Source: Shinella fusca (GTDB taxonomy: Bacteria; Pseudomonadota; Alphaproteobacteria; Rhizobiales; Rhizobiaceae). From it: a DNA stretch of 64,000 nucleotides. The notes beneath the pieces are model-generated. The model was not told the origin of the DNA. It ran no database searches and was given only the letters and a program-made list of their open reading frames with translations. This document shows, piece after piece, positions 1 to 8,869 of the stretch. The stretch's first letter is position 1; every line of letters starts with the position of its first letter. Where the stretch lies: the NCBI RefSeq assembly GCF_014203155.1, contig NZ_JACHIK010000015.1, positions 1-64,000 of the forward strand, in the 5' to 3' direction. Both the position numbers and the translations under genes were made by a program.

Positions 1-377
1 AGAAACCTTAGAGCGAGTGAACTGGCCGCCAGAAGCGCCCAACGCCCTCTCGATGAGCGGCGTTATAAGCCCACCCCCAGCGATACGTCAACAGGCCAAA
101 TCGTAAAAATGCAAAAAACTGACAAGCCATTGAATTATAGTCATTATTCCTTTGAAATTTCTCGGCGCCGTCCTCGCAGGCGCCTTTTGCGCCCGGAAAA
201 TCTTGTCCAGGTGGTAAAATTTCCGGATCGGACCGTATTGCGTGTCCGGCTCCCTCCGAAACTGCCCGGCCTCTTCTCTCCGGGGCACCGCCGAGCTATT
301 CAGAGACAGGAAACGACACCGGAGAAACGCATGCCCATTCCCCATAATAGCGCCGTCATCTGCGGGCTCCTATAGGA
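1..377. other. Left-edge intergenic region with no protein gene
   Basis: No convincing coding region lies before hrpB. A short open frame on the + strand (109-375) is rich in arginine and proline, has no ribosome-binding site and resembles no family I know, so I leave it out. The leftmost ~120 bases look like the promoter and leader of an rRNA operon read leftward (separate entry). A GGCGCC...GGCGCC hairpin followed by four T lies at 164-188, but its stem is only six pairs and it sits far from any stop codon, so its role is unclear. The rest should hold the hrpB promoter and leader; I could not pick out convincing -35/-10 boxes for it. Confidence 0.5.
54..120 (-). promoter_or_regulatory. Putative rRNA-operon promoter firing leftward out of the window
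   Basis: Read on the minus strand there is TTGACG (86-91), an 18-base spacer, then TATAAC (62-67), so transcription would start near position 55 and run off the left edge. Directly upstream of the -35 box are A/T tracts (about 97-120) placed like an UP element. The G/C-rich bases after the -10 box fit a stringently controlled promoter. Known context: in Agrobacterium and Sinorhizobium an rRNA operon lies on this side of the his/hslUV region. That an rRNA operon follows is inference; no rRNA sequence is inside the window. Confidence 0.5.
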
Positions 378-2846
378 ATGGGATCGATCCTCGACAGCCT
401 GCCGCGCCTGCCGATCACGGACGTGCTTTCCTCTCTCGGCAAGGCGCTCGACTTGGGCACGCGCGCGGTGCTTTCCGCGCCGCCCGGCGCGGGCAAGACG
501 ACGCTGGCGCCGCTCTTCCTGCTCGAGGCCGGCTGGCGCGGCGACGGCAGGATCATCCTGCTCGAGCCGCGGCGGCTTGCGGCGCGGGCGGCGGCGGGGC
601 GCATGGCGGCGCTTCTCGGCGAGAAGGTGGGCGAAACGGTCGGCTACCGCATGCGGCTCGACAACCGCGTTTCGGCAAAAACCCGCATCGAGGTGGTGAC
701 GGAGGGTGTCTTCGCCCGCATGATCCTCGACGATCCCGAGCTTGCCGGCGTCTCGGCCGTGCTCTTCGACGAATTCCACGAGCGCTCGCTGGATGCCGAT
801 TTCGGCCTGGCGCTGGCGCTCGACGTGCAGGCGGCGCTGCGCGAGGACCTGCGCATCCTCGTCATGTCGGCAACGCTCGACGTCGAGCGGGTCTCCACGC
901 TGCTCGGCGATCCGCCGGTCATCGCCAGCGAAGGGCGCAGCTTCCCGGTCGACATCCGCCATCAGGACCGGCCGGCCGGCGAGCGCATCGAGGACACGAT
1001 GGCGCGCGCGATCACCGAGGCGCATCACGGCGAGAGCGGCTCGATCCTCGCCTTTCTGCCGGGCCAGGCCGAGATCACCCGCACCGCCGAGCGGCTGGAG
1101 GGGCGCTTCGACGCCGGGACGACGGTGGTGCCGCTCTACGGCAATCTCGGCCAGAGGGAACAGGACGCGGCGATCCGCCCCGCCGCCCCCGGCACGCGCA
1201 AGATCGTGCTCGCCACCTCGATCGCCGAGACCTCCATCACCATCGACGGCGTGCGCATCGTCATCGACAGCGGCTTGCAGCGCCTGCCGGTCTTCGAGGC
1301 GGCGACCGGCATCACGCGGCTGGAGACCGTGCGGGTCTCCCGCGCCTCGGCCGACCAGCGGGCGGGCCGCGCCGGACGCACGGAGCCGGGCGTCGCGATC
1401 CGGCTGTGGCACGTCGGCCAGACGGCGGCGCTGCCCGCCTTCACGCCGCCGCAGATCCTTTCCAGCGACCTTTCCGGCTTCATGCTGGATCTTGCCCATT
1501 GGGGCGTCACCGATCCGGCGGCGCTGCGGCTGGTGGACCAGCCGCCGCCCCCAGCCGTGGAGGAGGCACGCAACCTGCTGCGCCTCCTCGGCGCGCTCGA
1601 CGAGGCCGGCGCGCTGACGCCGTCGGGAAAGCGCATCCGCGACCTTGCCCTGTCGCCGCGGCTGGCGGCGATGATCCTCCATGCGGCGAAAGACGGCGAG
1701 CAGGTGGCCGCCGCCCGGCTGGCTGTGCTGCTCACCGAACAGGGCCTCGGCGGCGCGGCGGTCGATATCGAGGAGCGGCTGCGGCGCTTTGCGAACGAAC
1801 GCGGCGAGCGGGCGGAGGCGGCGCGGCGGCTGGCGCAACGCATGGCGGACGGCTTCGGCAAGTCGGCATCGGCAACCGCAAGCGCACCCGGCGCATTGCT
1901 GATGCATGCCTTTCCGGACCGCGTCGCCCTGCAGCGCGGCGGGCGGGGGCGCTTCGTCATGGCCAACGGGCGCGGCGCCGAGCTGCCGGAGACCGAACGG
2001 CTGGCCGGCGCCGAGATGATCGTCGTTGCCGATCTCACAGGGCAGGCAGGACGCCAGCGCATCCTTGCCGCCGCCGAGATCGACCGCGCGGCGGTGGAAG
2101 CCGGCCTTGCGGGCAATATCGTGCGCGAGGACCAGTGCGTCTTCGACCGGGCGAGCCGGCAGGTGCGGGCGCGCCGCGTCGTCCGGCTCGGCGCGATGAT
2201 CCTGGAGGAGACGCCGCTGCCCCGGCCGGCCGGGCCGAAGGCGGCCGCGGCGCTTGCCGACGGCGTGCGCCAGCTCGGCCTGCAGGCCCTGACTTTCTCG
2301 CGCGAGGCGGCGCAGCTGCGCGACCGGATCGGCTTCCTTCACCGCTCGATCGGCGAGCCCTGGCCGGATACGAGCGAGGCGGCGCTGCTGGAGCGGGTCG
2401 GCGACTGGTTCGTGCCGTTCCAGGAGAACACGCGCGGCCTCGACGACGTTTCCGCCGCAAGCCTTCACGAGGGGCTGATGGCGCTGGTGCCCTACGAGGC
2501 GCAGCGCGATCTCGCCCGCCTCGCGCCCACCCATTTCGAGGCGCCGACGGGCCAGCGCCATCCGATCCGCTACGACGGCGAGGAGCCGGTGCTGGCGATC
2601 CGCGTGCAGGAGCTCTTCGGGCTGAAACAGCACCCGGCCGTCGCGGGCGGACGCCTGCCGCTGCTCTTGGAACTGCTCTCGCCGGCGCACCGGCTCATCC
2701 AGACGACGCGGGACCTGCCGGGCTTCTGGGCGGGTTCGTGGCGGGACGTGCGGGCGGACATGCGCGGGCGCTACCCGAAACACCCCTGGCCGGAAGACCC
2801 GGCCGCGGCCATGCCGACCACGCGCGCCAAGCCGCGCGGCACCTGA
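378..2846 (+). CDS. hrpB: ATP-dependent RNA helicase HrpB
   Basis: An 822-residue DEAH-type helicase, the usual HrpB length. The Walker A motif (PPGAGKTT) is near residues 35-42, the Walker B/DEAH variant DEFH is at 131-134, the SAT motif at 164-166, and the helicase C-terminal domain has a QRAGRAGR-type motif VI near 330. The long C-terminal part matches the HrpB-specific region. Its biological role is poorly defined in bacteria; an RNA-processing role is inferred from the family. The ATG at 378 sits directly after TAGGA, a very tight ribosome-binding spacing, so the start is slightly uncertain. actS follows 18 bases downstream on the same strand and may be cotranscribed. Confidence 0.93.
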   Translation: MGSILDSLPRLPITDVLSSLGKALDLGTRAVLSAPPGAGKTTLAPLFLLEAGWRGDGRIILLEPRRLAARAAAGRMAALLGEKVGETVGYRMRLDNRVSAKTRIEVVTEGVFARMILDDPELAGVSAVLFDEFHERSLDADFGLALALDVQAALREDLRILVMSATLDVERVSTLLGDPPVIASEGRSFPVDIRHQDRPAGERIEDTMARAITEAHHGESGSILAFLPGQAEITRTAERLEGRFDAGTTVVPLYGNLGQREQDAAIRPAAPGTRKIVLATSIAETSITIDGVRIVIDSGLQRLPVFEAATGITRLETVRVSRASADQRAGRAGRTEPGVAIRLWHVGQTAALPAFTPPQILSSDLSGFMLDLAHWGVTDPAALRLVDQPPPPAVEEARNLLRLLGALDEAGALTPSGKRIRDLALSPRLAAMILHAAKDGEQVAAARLAVLLTEQGLGGAAVDIEERLRRFANERGERAEAARRLAQRMADGFGKSASATASAPGALLMHAFPDRVALQRGGRGRFVMANGRGAELPETERLAGAEMIVVADLTGQAGRQRILAAAEIDRAAVEAGLAGNIVREDQCVFDRASRQVRARRVVRLGAMILEETPLPRPAGPKAAAALADGVRQLGLQALTFSREAAQLRDRIGFLHRSIGEPWPDTSEAALLERVGDWFVPFQENTRGLDDVSAASLHEGLMALVPYEAQRDLARLAPTHFEAPTGQRHPIRYDGEEPVLAIRVQELFGLKQHPAVAGGRLPLLLELLSPAHRLIQTTRDLPGFWAGSWRDVRADMRGRYPKHPWPEDPAAAMPTTRAKPRGT

Positions 2847-2864
2847 TCAACGAAAGGGCGAGAG

Positions 2865-4166
2865 ATGACGGGCTACCAGGACATCGACTTCGAGGGCACC
2901 GGCCGGCGCCTGCGCCTCGAAACGCTTATCCGCCTGCGCTGGCTGGCGGTGGCCGGCCAGACGATCAGCGTCCTCGTCGTCGCGCTGTGGCTGAAATTCC
3001 CCCTGCCCTGGCTGCCGGCAGCGGTGCTGATCGCCCTGCTGGCGGCGGTGAACTTCTTCCTCGCCGTGCGCTTTCCGCCGGCCCACCGGCTGACGCCGAC
3101 GTCGGCCTTCCTGCTGCTCGCCTTCGACCTCTGCCAGTTGACGGCGCTGCTCTTCATCACCGGCGGCCTTGCCAATCCCTTCGCGCCGCTCGTCTGCGTG
3201 CCGGTGATCATCTCCTCCTCGCTGCAGCCGATCCGCCTCAGCCTGCCGCTCGGCTTCCTTTCCTTCATCGGCATCACCGCCCTTGCCTTCACGCCGTTTC
3301 CCCTGCCGTGGTTTCCCGGCACGCTGCTCGTCGTCCCGCCGATCCTGACGGCCGGCTTCTGGTTCGCCATCGTCTCGACCACGGCCTTCGCCGCCTTCTA
3401 TTCCTACCGCGTCTCGCGCGAGGCGACCGAGCTTTCCAACGCGCTGCAGGCGACGGAACTCATCCTCCAGCGCGAAAAGCACCTTTCGCAGCTCGATGGG
3501 CTGGCGGCCGCCGCCGCGCACGAGCTCGGCACGCCGCTTGCCACGATCAGCGTCGTCGCGCGCGAGATGGAGCGCGAACTCGGCAGCGACGACCGATTCC
3601 GAGAGGACGTGCAGCTCCTGCGCAGCCAGAGCGAGCGCTGCCGCGACATCCTGCGCCGGCTCACCACGCTCTCCACCGAGGAGGAGGCGCATATGCGCGT
3701 GCTGCCGCTCTCCTCGCTGATGGAAGAAGTGCTGGCGCCGCACCGCGAATTCGGCATCCGCCTCAACCTTGTGGAAAACGGCGAGCGGGAGAACGAGCCG
3801 GTCGGCAACCGCAATCCCGGCATCCTCTACGGCCTCGGCAACCTGCTGGAAAACGCCGTCGACCACGCCCGCGAGGAGGTGACCGTCACCGTTAGCCACA
3901 CGCCGGAGCGCGTCAGCATCGTCATCGAGGACGACGGCGACGGCTATGCGGCCGATATCCTCCAGCGCATCGGCGATCCCTATGTCACGCGGCGCCAGAA
4001 GGACGACCGGGCCGGGGGCCTCGGCCTCGGCCTCTTCATCGCCAAGACGCTGCTGGAGCGCTCGGGCGCGAAGCTGACCTTCGGCAACCGCACCGGCGAC
4101 CGGCCGGGCGCGCGCGTCTCAGTCGATTGGCCGCGGGCGCGCATGGAAGCCAGGGGCGCAAAATGA
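2865..4166 (+). CDS. actS: Redox sensor histidine kinase ActS (RegB/PrrB family)
   Basis: A 433-residue membrane kinase of the RegB/PrrB/ActS family, which senses the redox state of the quinone pool and phosphorylates ActR/RegA. About six hydrophobic segments fill residues 25-180. The family hallmark quinone-site motif GGLANPF is at 100-106. The H-box AAAHELGTPLATI carries the phospho-accepting His219, and Cys259 lies where the redox-active cysteine of RegB is expected. An HATPase domain follows, with the N-box around LLENAVDHA and the G-box GGLGLGLFIAKTLL. The cognate regulator actR comes next. In rhizobia this pair controls low-oxygen, acid-tolerance and CO2/N2 fixation genes (family knowledge). 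Confidence 0.95.
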   Translation: MTGYQDIDFEGTGRRLRLETLIRLRWLAVAGQTISVLVVALWLKFPLPWLPAAVLIALLAAVNFFLAVRFPPAHRLTPTSAFLLLAFDLCQLTALLFITGGLANPFAPLVCVPVIISSSLQPIRLSLPLGFLSFIGITALAFTPFPLPWFPGTLLVVPPILTAGFWFAIVSTTAFAAFYSYRVSREATELSNALQATELILQREKHLSQLDGLAAAAAHELGTPLATISVVAREMERELGSDDRFREDVQLLRSQSERCRDILRRLTTLSTEEEAHMRVLPLSSLMEEVLAPHREFGIRLNLVENGERENEPVGNRNPGILYGLGNLLENAVDHAREEVTVTVSHTPERVSIVIEDDGDGYAADILQRIGDPYVTRRQKDDRAGGLGLGLFIAKTLLERSGAKLTFGNRTGDRPGARVSVDWPRARMEARGAK

Positions 4167-4242
4167 CTTTACCCGCCCTATGTAAAGGGCGATAAGCTGA
4201 TCCCGATCAAGAATGGGCGAAAATCCGCCGCGGAAGATGACA

Positions 4243-4812
4243 ATGGCAGAAAACACCGAACCGCACACGGCCGCCGACGATATCGGGCCGGATCCCTCGC
4301 TTCTCCTCGTCGATGACGACGGACCGTTCCTGCGCCGCCTTGCGCGCGCCATGGAGACCCGCGGCTTTGCCGTCGACACGGCCGAATCGGTCGCCGAGGG
4401 CATCGCCAAGGCCAAGACCACCCCGCCGAAATACGCGGTCGTGGACCTTCGGCTCGGCGACGGCAGCGGCCTCGACGTCATCGCCGCCATCCGCCAGCGC
4501 CGCGACGACACGCGCATCATCATGCTGACCGGCTACGGCAATATCGCGACGGCCGTGAACGCCGTGAAGCTCGGCGCGGTCGACTACCTCGCCAAGCCGG
4601 CGGACGCCGACGACATCTTCGCCGCGCTGACGCAGCGGCCGGGAGAGAAGGTGGAACTGCCGGAAAACCCGATGTCGGCCGACCGCGTGCGCTGGGAGCA
4701 TATCCAGCGCGTCTACGAGATGTGCGACCGCAACGTCTCCGAGACGGCCCGCCGCCTCAACATGCACCGCCGCACGCTCCAGCGCATCCTCGCCAAGCGC
4801 GCACCGAAGTAA
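4243..4812 (+). CDS. actR: Response regulator ActR (RegA/PrrA family)
   Basis: A 189-residue two-domain regulator: a receiver domain with phospho-acceptor Asp68 (VVDLRLGDGSG) and conserved Lys118, then a short linker and a C-terminal Fis-type helix-turn-helix (SETARRLNMHRRTLQRIL), the standard RegA/PrrA/ActR layout. Three in-frame ATGs compete (4213, 4237, 4243). I chose 4243 because GGAAG lies six bases upstream; 4213 would add ten residues. It lies close behind actS on the same strand and is its expected phosphorylation target. It ends ten bases from the convergent mmcB. Confidence 0.95.
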   Translation: MAENTEPHTAADDIGPDPSLLLVDDDGPFLRRLARAMETRGFAVDTAESVAEGIAKAKTTPPKYAVVDLRLGDGSGLDVIAAIRQRRDDTRIIMLTGYGNIATAVNAVKLGAVDYLAKPADADDIFAALTQRPGEKVELPENPMSADRVRWEHIQRVYEMCDRNVSETARRLNMHRRTLQRILAKRAPK

Positions 4813-4822
4813 CGGGGCCCGA

Positions 4823-5353
4823 TCAGGCCGGCTCGTCGCGCCGGCCGGAGACGATGGCGGAGATATCCGGGCCGTCGCGCCGGGCGTCCATCGAGAATTC
4901 GGCAAGCAGCAGCCGGCCCGCGGCGACGCGGGCGAAGGCGAAGGTCACGGCCTTGCGCGTCGGCGCCGGCAGCTTGTGCTCGGGCGCCTCGCGGATGATG
5001 TGCGCGCCGTAGCCGTCGGAGAGGATGAGGCCGCAATCTTCCGGGAAGATGTCGAGCGGCACGTCCTTGTGCGTGGCGAAGAACAGGCGGTCCGAGTGGC
5101 GGCGATAGTCCGGCCATTTGCGATCGACCCGAAAATCCTCGATCGACGTCTTGATCTCGACGATCCAGACCTCGCCCTTGTCGGAGAGGCTGATGAGGTC
5201 GGCGCGCCGGCCGCTCGCCAGCGTCAGTTCCGGCAAGACGGCATGGCGCATCTCCATCAGCATGCGCTGCACGCCGCGGCGCACCATCATGGCGCGGTCG
5301 GACTGGCGGCCGTCGATCAGCGGATTGTCGTTGTGGAGCGAAACGATCGTCAT
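4823..5353 (-). CDS. mmcB: MmcB family DNA repair protein
   Basis: A 176-residue protein with the restriction-endonuclease-like core seen in MmcB: a conserved arginine-rich start (RGVQRMLMEM), then RADLISL and WIVEIKTSIEDFR, which supply the acidic and lysine residues of a PD-(D/E)xK-type site. In Caulobacter, MmcB is an SOS-induced protein acting with ImuABC in mutagenic repair of crosslinks (family knowledge). The start ATG has GAGG upstream. No LexA box was recognised in the upstream region, although I could not search systematically. It is transcribed towards actR with only ten bases between the stops. Confidence 0.85.
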   Translation of the reverse strand: MTIVSLHNDNPLIDGRQSDRAMMVRRGVQRMLMEMRHAVLPELTLASGRRADLISLSDKGEVWIVEIKTSIEDFRVDRKWPDYRRHSDRLFFATHKDVPLDIFPEDCGLILSDGYGAHIIREAPEHKLPAPTRKAVTFAFARVAAGRLLLAEFSMDARRDGPDISAIVSGRRDEPA

Positions 5354-5726
5354 GGGAAACCTCGGCGAATCGCATTCTAGCGCGAAACGGGCCTGCGGCC
5401 GGGCAAAAGTTAAGGACGGGCGGCGGCAAGCTCCGCGTTCAAGACTCTATTAACCGCGCGGCAAGCTTCCTGTGCGGCTTCGGGCCGGCGGGCGGCAAGG
5501 CCATTGAACGGCCGGCGGCGGCGTGCTTGGCATGGATCGGGCGCAGCGAGGAGCGGCAGGCGGCCGGGCATTGCTGTTGCAAAAAAACACTTCCCCGGCT
5601 TTTTGCTTCAACGCAAGCCCATGCCGCAGCGCACGCGCTTGCATTGATCGGTTTAATCGAAAATAAACCATGATCGATGAAAGTTCTGCGTCACGGAACT
5701 TCTTAATTCCTTATCAAGAGAATCTC
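5354..5726. other. Divergent intergenic region between mmcB and the L,D-transpeptidase gene
   Basis: 373 bases with no convincing gene; a short minus-strand open frame here (5450-5671) has random-looking composition. The right half turns A/T-rich and should carry the promoter of the lipoprotein gene. A small hairpin with stem AAGTTC/GAACTT (5681-5701) lies in the presumed 5' leader, about 25 bases before the chosen start codon. No known riboswitch was recognised. Confidence 0.5.
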
Positions 5727-6389
5727 ATGCGCTTCCGCAATGCCCTCCTTCTGTGCGGCCTCGCTGCGGCCGTCACGCTCGCCGGTTGCTCTTCCTCTTC
5801 GACCTCCCTTCCGGGCGAAAAGGTGGCGACGAATGCCATCTTCACATCGGAATATGGCCCTGTTGAGGACAACGGCTACGCCCTGCCGGCGATCCCGATC
5901 AACAAGGTGAACACCAAGTTCCACCGACAGATCGTCGATTACGCGACCAAGGAAAAGCCCGGCACGATTATCGTCAACACGCCGAACCGCTTCCTTTACT
6001 ACGTACTGCCCGGCGGCAAGGCCGTGCGCTACGGCATCGGCGTCGGCAAGTCCGGCTTTGCATGGCAGGGCGAGGCCTATATCGCCTGGAAGCAGGAATG
6101 GCCGACCTGGCACCCGCCGAAGGAAATGGCGGACCGCAAGCCGGACGTCGCCCGCTACGTCAAGGACGGCATGGGCCCGGGCCTGAAGAACCCGCTCGGC
6201 GCGCGCGCCATGTATCTCTTCAACGACAAGGGCCAGGATACGCTCTTCCGCCTGCACGGCACGCCGGAATGGGCCTCCATCGGCACGGCCGCCTCCTCGG
6301 GCTGCATCCGCCTGATGAACCAGGACATCATCGACCTCTACAAGCGCGTGCGCCCCGGCCACGATGCCCGCGTCATCGTCCAGCAGTAA
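5727..6389 (+). CDS. L,D-transpeptidase (YkuD domain) lipoprotein
   Basis: A 220-residue envelope enzyme. The N-terminus (RNALLLCGLAAAVTLAGC) is a lipoprotein signal with lipobox LAGC and the lipidated cysteine at residue 21, followed by a serine-rich linker. The C-terminal YkuD domain has the catalytic signature with HGT upstream and SGCIRL carrying the nucleophilic cysteine. Such enzymes form 3-3 peptidoglycan crosslinks or attach outer-membrane proteins to the wall; in Rhizobiales they matter for polar growth. An upstream in-frame ATG at 5670 would bury the signal peptide, so I start at 5727, preceded by AAGAG. A strong terminator follows the stop. Confidence 0.9.
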   Translation: MRFRNALLLCGLAAAVTLAGCSSSSTSLPGEKVATNAIFTSEYGPVEDNGYALPAIPINKVNTKFHRQIVDYATKEKPGTIIVNTPNRFLYYVLPGGKAVRYGIGVGKSGFAWQGEAYIAWKQEWPTWHPPKEMADRKPDVARYVKDGMGPGLKNPLGARAMYLFNDKGQDTLFRLHGTPEWASIGTAASSGCIRLMNQDIIDLYKRVRPGHDARVIVQQ

Positions 6390-6411
6390 GCGGACGGCAC
6401 ATCCATATAAT

Positions 6412-6445
6412 AAGAAGCCGCCGGATCGCTCCGGCGGCTTCTTTC
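6412..6445 (+). terminator. Rho-independent terminator of the L,D-transpeptidase gene
   Basis: A G/C-rich inverted repeat, AAGAAGCCGCCGGA and TCCGGCGGCTTCTT around a four-base loop, ends in a T-rich run 23 bases after the stop codon. The stem is perfect over fourteen pairs. Confidence 0.85.
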
Positions 6446-6480
6446 GTTTGATGGCGTGAGAGCCCGATCTCCCTCTCCGT

Positions 6481-6559
6481 CGTCACCCTCGGGCTTGACC
6501 CGAGGGTCCACCGGCGTGCTCGGAGCGTGGATGGTCGGGTCAAGCCCGACCATGACGGA
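6481..6559. repeat. REP-like mirrored inverted-repeat element, copy 1
   Basis: Two palindromic arms flank a short spacer. The left arm (6481-6510) is centred on CTCGGGCTTGACCCGAG and the right arm (6528-6559) on GGTCGGGTCAAGCCCGACC; the outer ends CGTCA and TGACGG are also complementary. The same element, with its two arms in the opposite order (that is, in the opposite orientation), lies at 48042-48119, and a single arm lies at 60438-60467. The layout matches the dispersed extragenic palindromes common in alphaproteobacterial genomes. It sits between the L,D-transpeptidase terminator and the end of glcB, so it is between convergent genes. Confidence 0.85.
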
Positions 6560-6574
6560 GGGAGGCAGGTGGAT

Positions 6575-8743
6575 TCAACCCCCTGCCGCCTTCAGCTCCA
6601 GCCGGCGGCGGTGCAGGACCGGCTCGGTGTAGCCGTTCGGCTGCTCGCGGCCCTTGAGCACGAGGTCGAGGGCCGCCTTGAAGGCGATCGACGTGTCGAA
6701 ATGGCCGGCCATCGGGCGGTAGAGCGGGTCGCCGGCATTCTGGCCGTCGACGACCGCGGCCATGCGCTTCATCGTCTCGACGATCTGGGCTTCCGTGACG
6801 ACGCCGTGATGCAGCCAGTTCGCCATGTGCTGGGCGGAGATGCGCAGCGTCGCGCGGTCTTCCATCAGGCCGACATTGTTGATGTCCGGCACCTTGGAGC
6901 AGCCGACGCCCTGGTCGATCCAGCGCACGACATAGCCGAGGATGCCCTGCGCATTGTTGTCGAGCTCGCGCTGGATCTCGTCCGGCGTCCAGTTCGGGCG
7001 CACGGCGACCGGCACCGACAGGATGTCCGACAGTTTCGCGCGCGGGCGCGAGCGCAGCGAGGCCTGCACCGCGGCGACATCGACCTTGTGGTAGTGCGTC
7101 GCATGCAGCGTCGCCGCCGTCGGGGACGGCACCCAGGCGGTGTTGGCGCCGGCCTTCGGATGGGCGATCTTCTGCTCCAGCATGGCGGCCATCAGGTCGG
7201 GCATGGCCCACATGCCCTTGCCGATCTGCGCATGCCCGGAAAGGCCGCATTCGAGGCCGATATCGACGTTCCAGTTCTCGTAGGCGGAAATCCAGGCGGC
7301 CTGCTTCATGTCGCCCTTGCGGATCATCGGGCCCGCTTCCATCGAGGTGTGGATCTCGTCGCCCGTGCGGTCGAGGAAGCCGGTATTGATGAAGACGACG
7401 CGGTCCTTGGCGGCGCGGATCGCCTCCTTGAGGTTGACCGTCGTGCGGCGCTCCTCGTCCATGATGCCCATCTTCATCGTGTTCGGCGCCATGCCGACGG
7501 CGGCCTCGACGCGGCCGAAGAGCTTGGAAGCGAAGGCGACCTCTTCCGGCCCGTGCATCTTGGGCTTGACGACATACATGGAGCCGGCGGGCGAGTTCTT
7601 GCGGCGGCCGTTCGGGCCGACGTCGTAAAGGGCGATCAGCGCGGTGACCATCGCGTCCATGATGCCTTCCGGCACCTCGTTGCCGTCGCGGTCGCGGATC
7701 GCCGGATTGGTCATCAGGTGGCCGACATTGCGCACCAGCATCAGCGAGCGGCAGCGCAGCGTGAAGGTCGAGCCGTCCGGCGCGGTGTATTCCCGGTCGG
7801 GATTGAGCTTTCGCGTGAAGGTCTTGCCGCCCTTCACGACTTCCTCGGAAAGATCGCCCTTCATCAGGCCGAGCCAGTTGCGGTAGACGACGACCTTGTC
7901 CTCGGCATCGACGGCGGCGACGGAATCCTCGCAGTCCATGATCGTCGTCAGGGCCGATTCGATCACCACGTCGGAGATGTGCGCCGCGTCGTCCTTGCCG
8001 GTCGGGGTCGAAGCGTCGATACGGATCTCGATATGCAGGCCGTTGTTGCGAAGGAGGACATGCGTCGGCGCGGCGGCATCGCCGAGATAGCCGGCGAACT
8101 TCGCCTCCTCAGCAAGGCCGGTCTTGCCGCCGCCCGTGAGCGCGACGACCAGCTTGCCGCCGTCGACGGAAAGACCCGCCGCATCGCGCCAGGAGGCGCC
8201 GGCGAGCGGCGCGCTCTCGTCGAGGAAGGTGCGTGCCCAGGCGATGACCTTGGCGCCGCGCTTGGGGTTGTAGCCCTTGCCCTTCTCAGCACCGTCCGTT
8301 TCCGGGATCGCATCCGTGCCGTAAAGCGCATCGTAGAGCGAGCCCCAGCGCGCATTGGCCGCGTTCAGCGCATAGCGCGCGTTCATGACCGGAACGACGA
8401 GCTGCGGGCCGGCGACGACGGCGATTTCCGGGTCGACGTTCTGCGTCGTCACCTTGACCTCGCCCCCTTCCGGCAGGAGATAGCCGATCTCGCGCAGGAA
8501 CGCCTCATAGGCCGCCATGTCGGACGGCGCGCCGTTCTTGCGATACCAGGCGTCGATCTTTTCCTGGAGCGTGTCGCGCTTTGCCAGCAGCGCGCGGTTT
8601 TCCGGCGCAAGATCGTGCACGATGGCGGAGAAATCGGCGAAATAGCGCTCGGCATCCACGCCGGTGCCGGGAAGGGCCTCATTGACGAGGAAATCGTAAA
8701 GGGCGCTGTCGATCGAAAGACCGGCTTTTTCGGTATAGGTCAT
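6575..8743 (-). CDS. glcB: Malate synthase G
   Basis: A 722-residue protein, the size of the single-chain G isoform (AceB is near 530). It condenses glyoxylate with acetyl-CoA to malate in the glyoxylate bypass and in glycolate use. Conserved family stretches include [18 protein letters not shown] in the barrel and [19 protein letters not shown] near the C-terminus. The open frame extends upstream, but the ATG at 8743 has GGAG nine bases before it and begins like other GlcB proteins ([12 protein letters not shown]). No isocitrate lyase gene is in the window. A separate promoter should lie in 8744-8869. Confidence 0.97.
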   Translation of the reverse strand: MTYTEKAGLSIDSALYDFLVNEALPGTGVDAERYFADFSAIVHDLAPENRALLAKRDTLQEKIDAWYRKNGAPSDMAAYEAFLREIGYLLPEGGEVKVTTQNVDPEIAVVAGPQLVVPVMNARYALNAANARWGSLYDALYGTDAIPETDGAEKGKGYNPKRGAKVIAWARTFLDESAPLAGASWRDAAGLSVDGGKLVVALTGGGKTGLAEEAKFAGYLGDAAAPTHVLLRNNGLHIEIRIDASTPTGKDDAAHISDVVIESALTTIMDCEDSVAAVDAEDKVVVYRNWLGLMKGDLSEEVVKGGKTFTRKLNPDREYTAPDGSTFTLRCRSLMLVRNVGHLMTNPAIRDRDGNEVPEGIMDAMVTALIALYDVGPNGRRKNSPAGSMYVVKPKMHGPEEVAFASKLFGRVEAAVGMAPNTMKMGIMDEERRTTVNLKEAIRAAKDRVVFINTGFLDRTGDEIHTSMEAGPMIRKGDMKQAAWISAYENWNVDIGLECGLSGHAQIGKGMWAMPDLMAAMLEQKIAHPKAGANTAWVPSPTAATLHATHYHKVDVAAVQASLRSRPRAKLSDILSVPVAVRPNWTPDEIQRELDNNAQGILGYVVRWIDQGVGCSKVPDINNVGLMEDRATLRISAQHMANWLHHGVVTEAQIVETMKRMAAVVDGQNAGDPLYRPMAGHFDTSIAFKAALDLVLKGREQPNGYTEPVLHRRRLELKAAGG

Positions 8744-8869
8744 TTGAAAAGGCTCCGAATGGCGGGACGAAGGGGGAGTATCCCGAATGGTCCCACTTTC
8801 CGGAGCTTTCACGCATAGTCAATTCGGCATTAGCATAAAGAATTTATTCCGACCGGGATAAAATCGTAC

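Noticed and set aside
109-375. Short + strand open frame before hrpB
   Set aside because: Arg/Pro-rich, no ribosome-binding site, and it overlaps the likely rRNA promoter region.
242-3895. Very long open frame (over 1200 codons) on the + strand overlapping hrpB and actS
   Set aside because: It is the +1 shadow of two well-supported genes; composition is dominated by Arg, Ala, Gly and Pro, a product of the high G+C content, and it shows no domain.
5450-5671. Short minus-strand open frame in the gap before the L,D-transpeptidase gene
   Set aside because: No ribosome-binding site, biased composition and no known family.
6527-8818. A 763-codon open frame antisense to malate synthase
   Set aside because: It mirrors glcB codons (low-complexity, rich in R, G, D and V) with no recognisable motif or ribosome-binding site.
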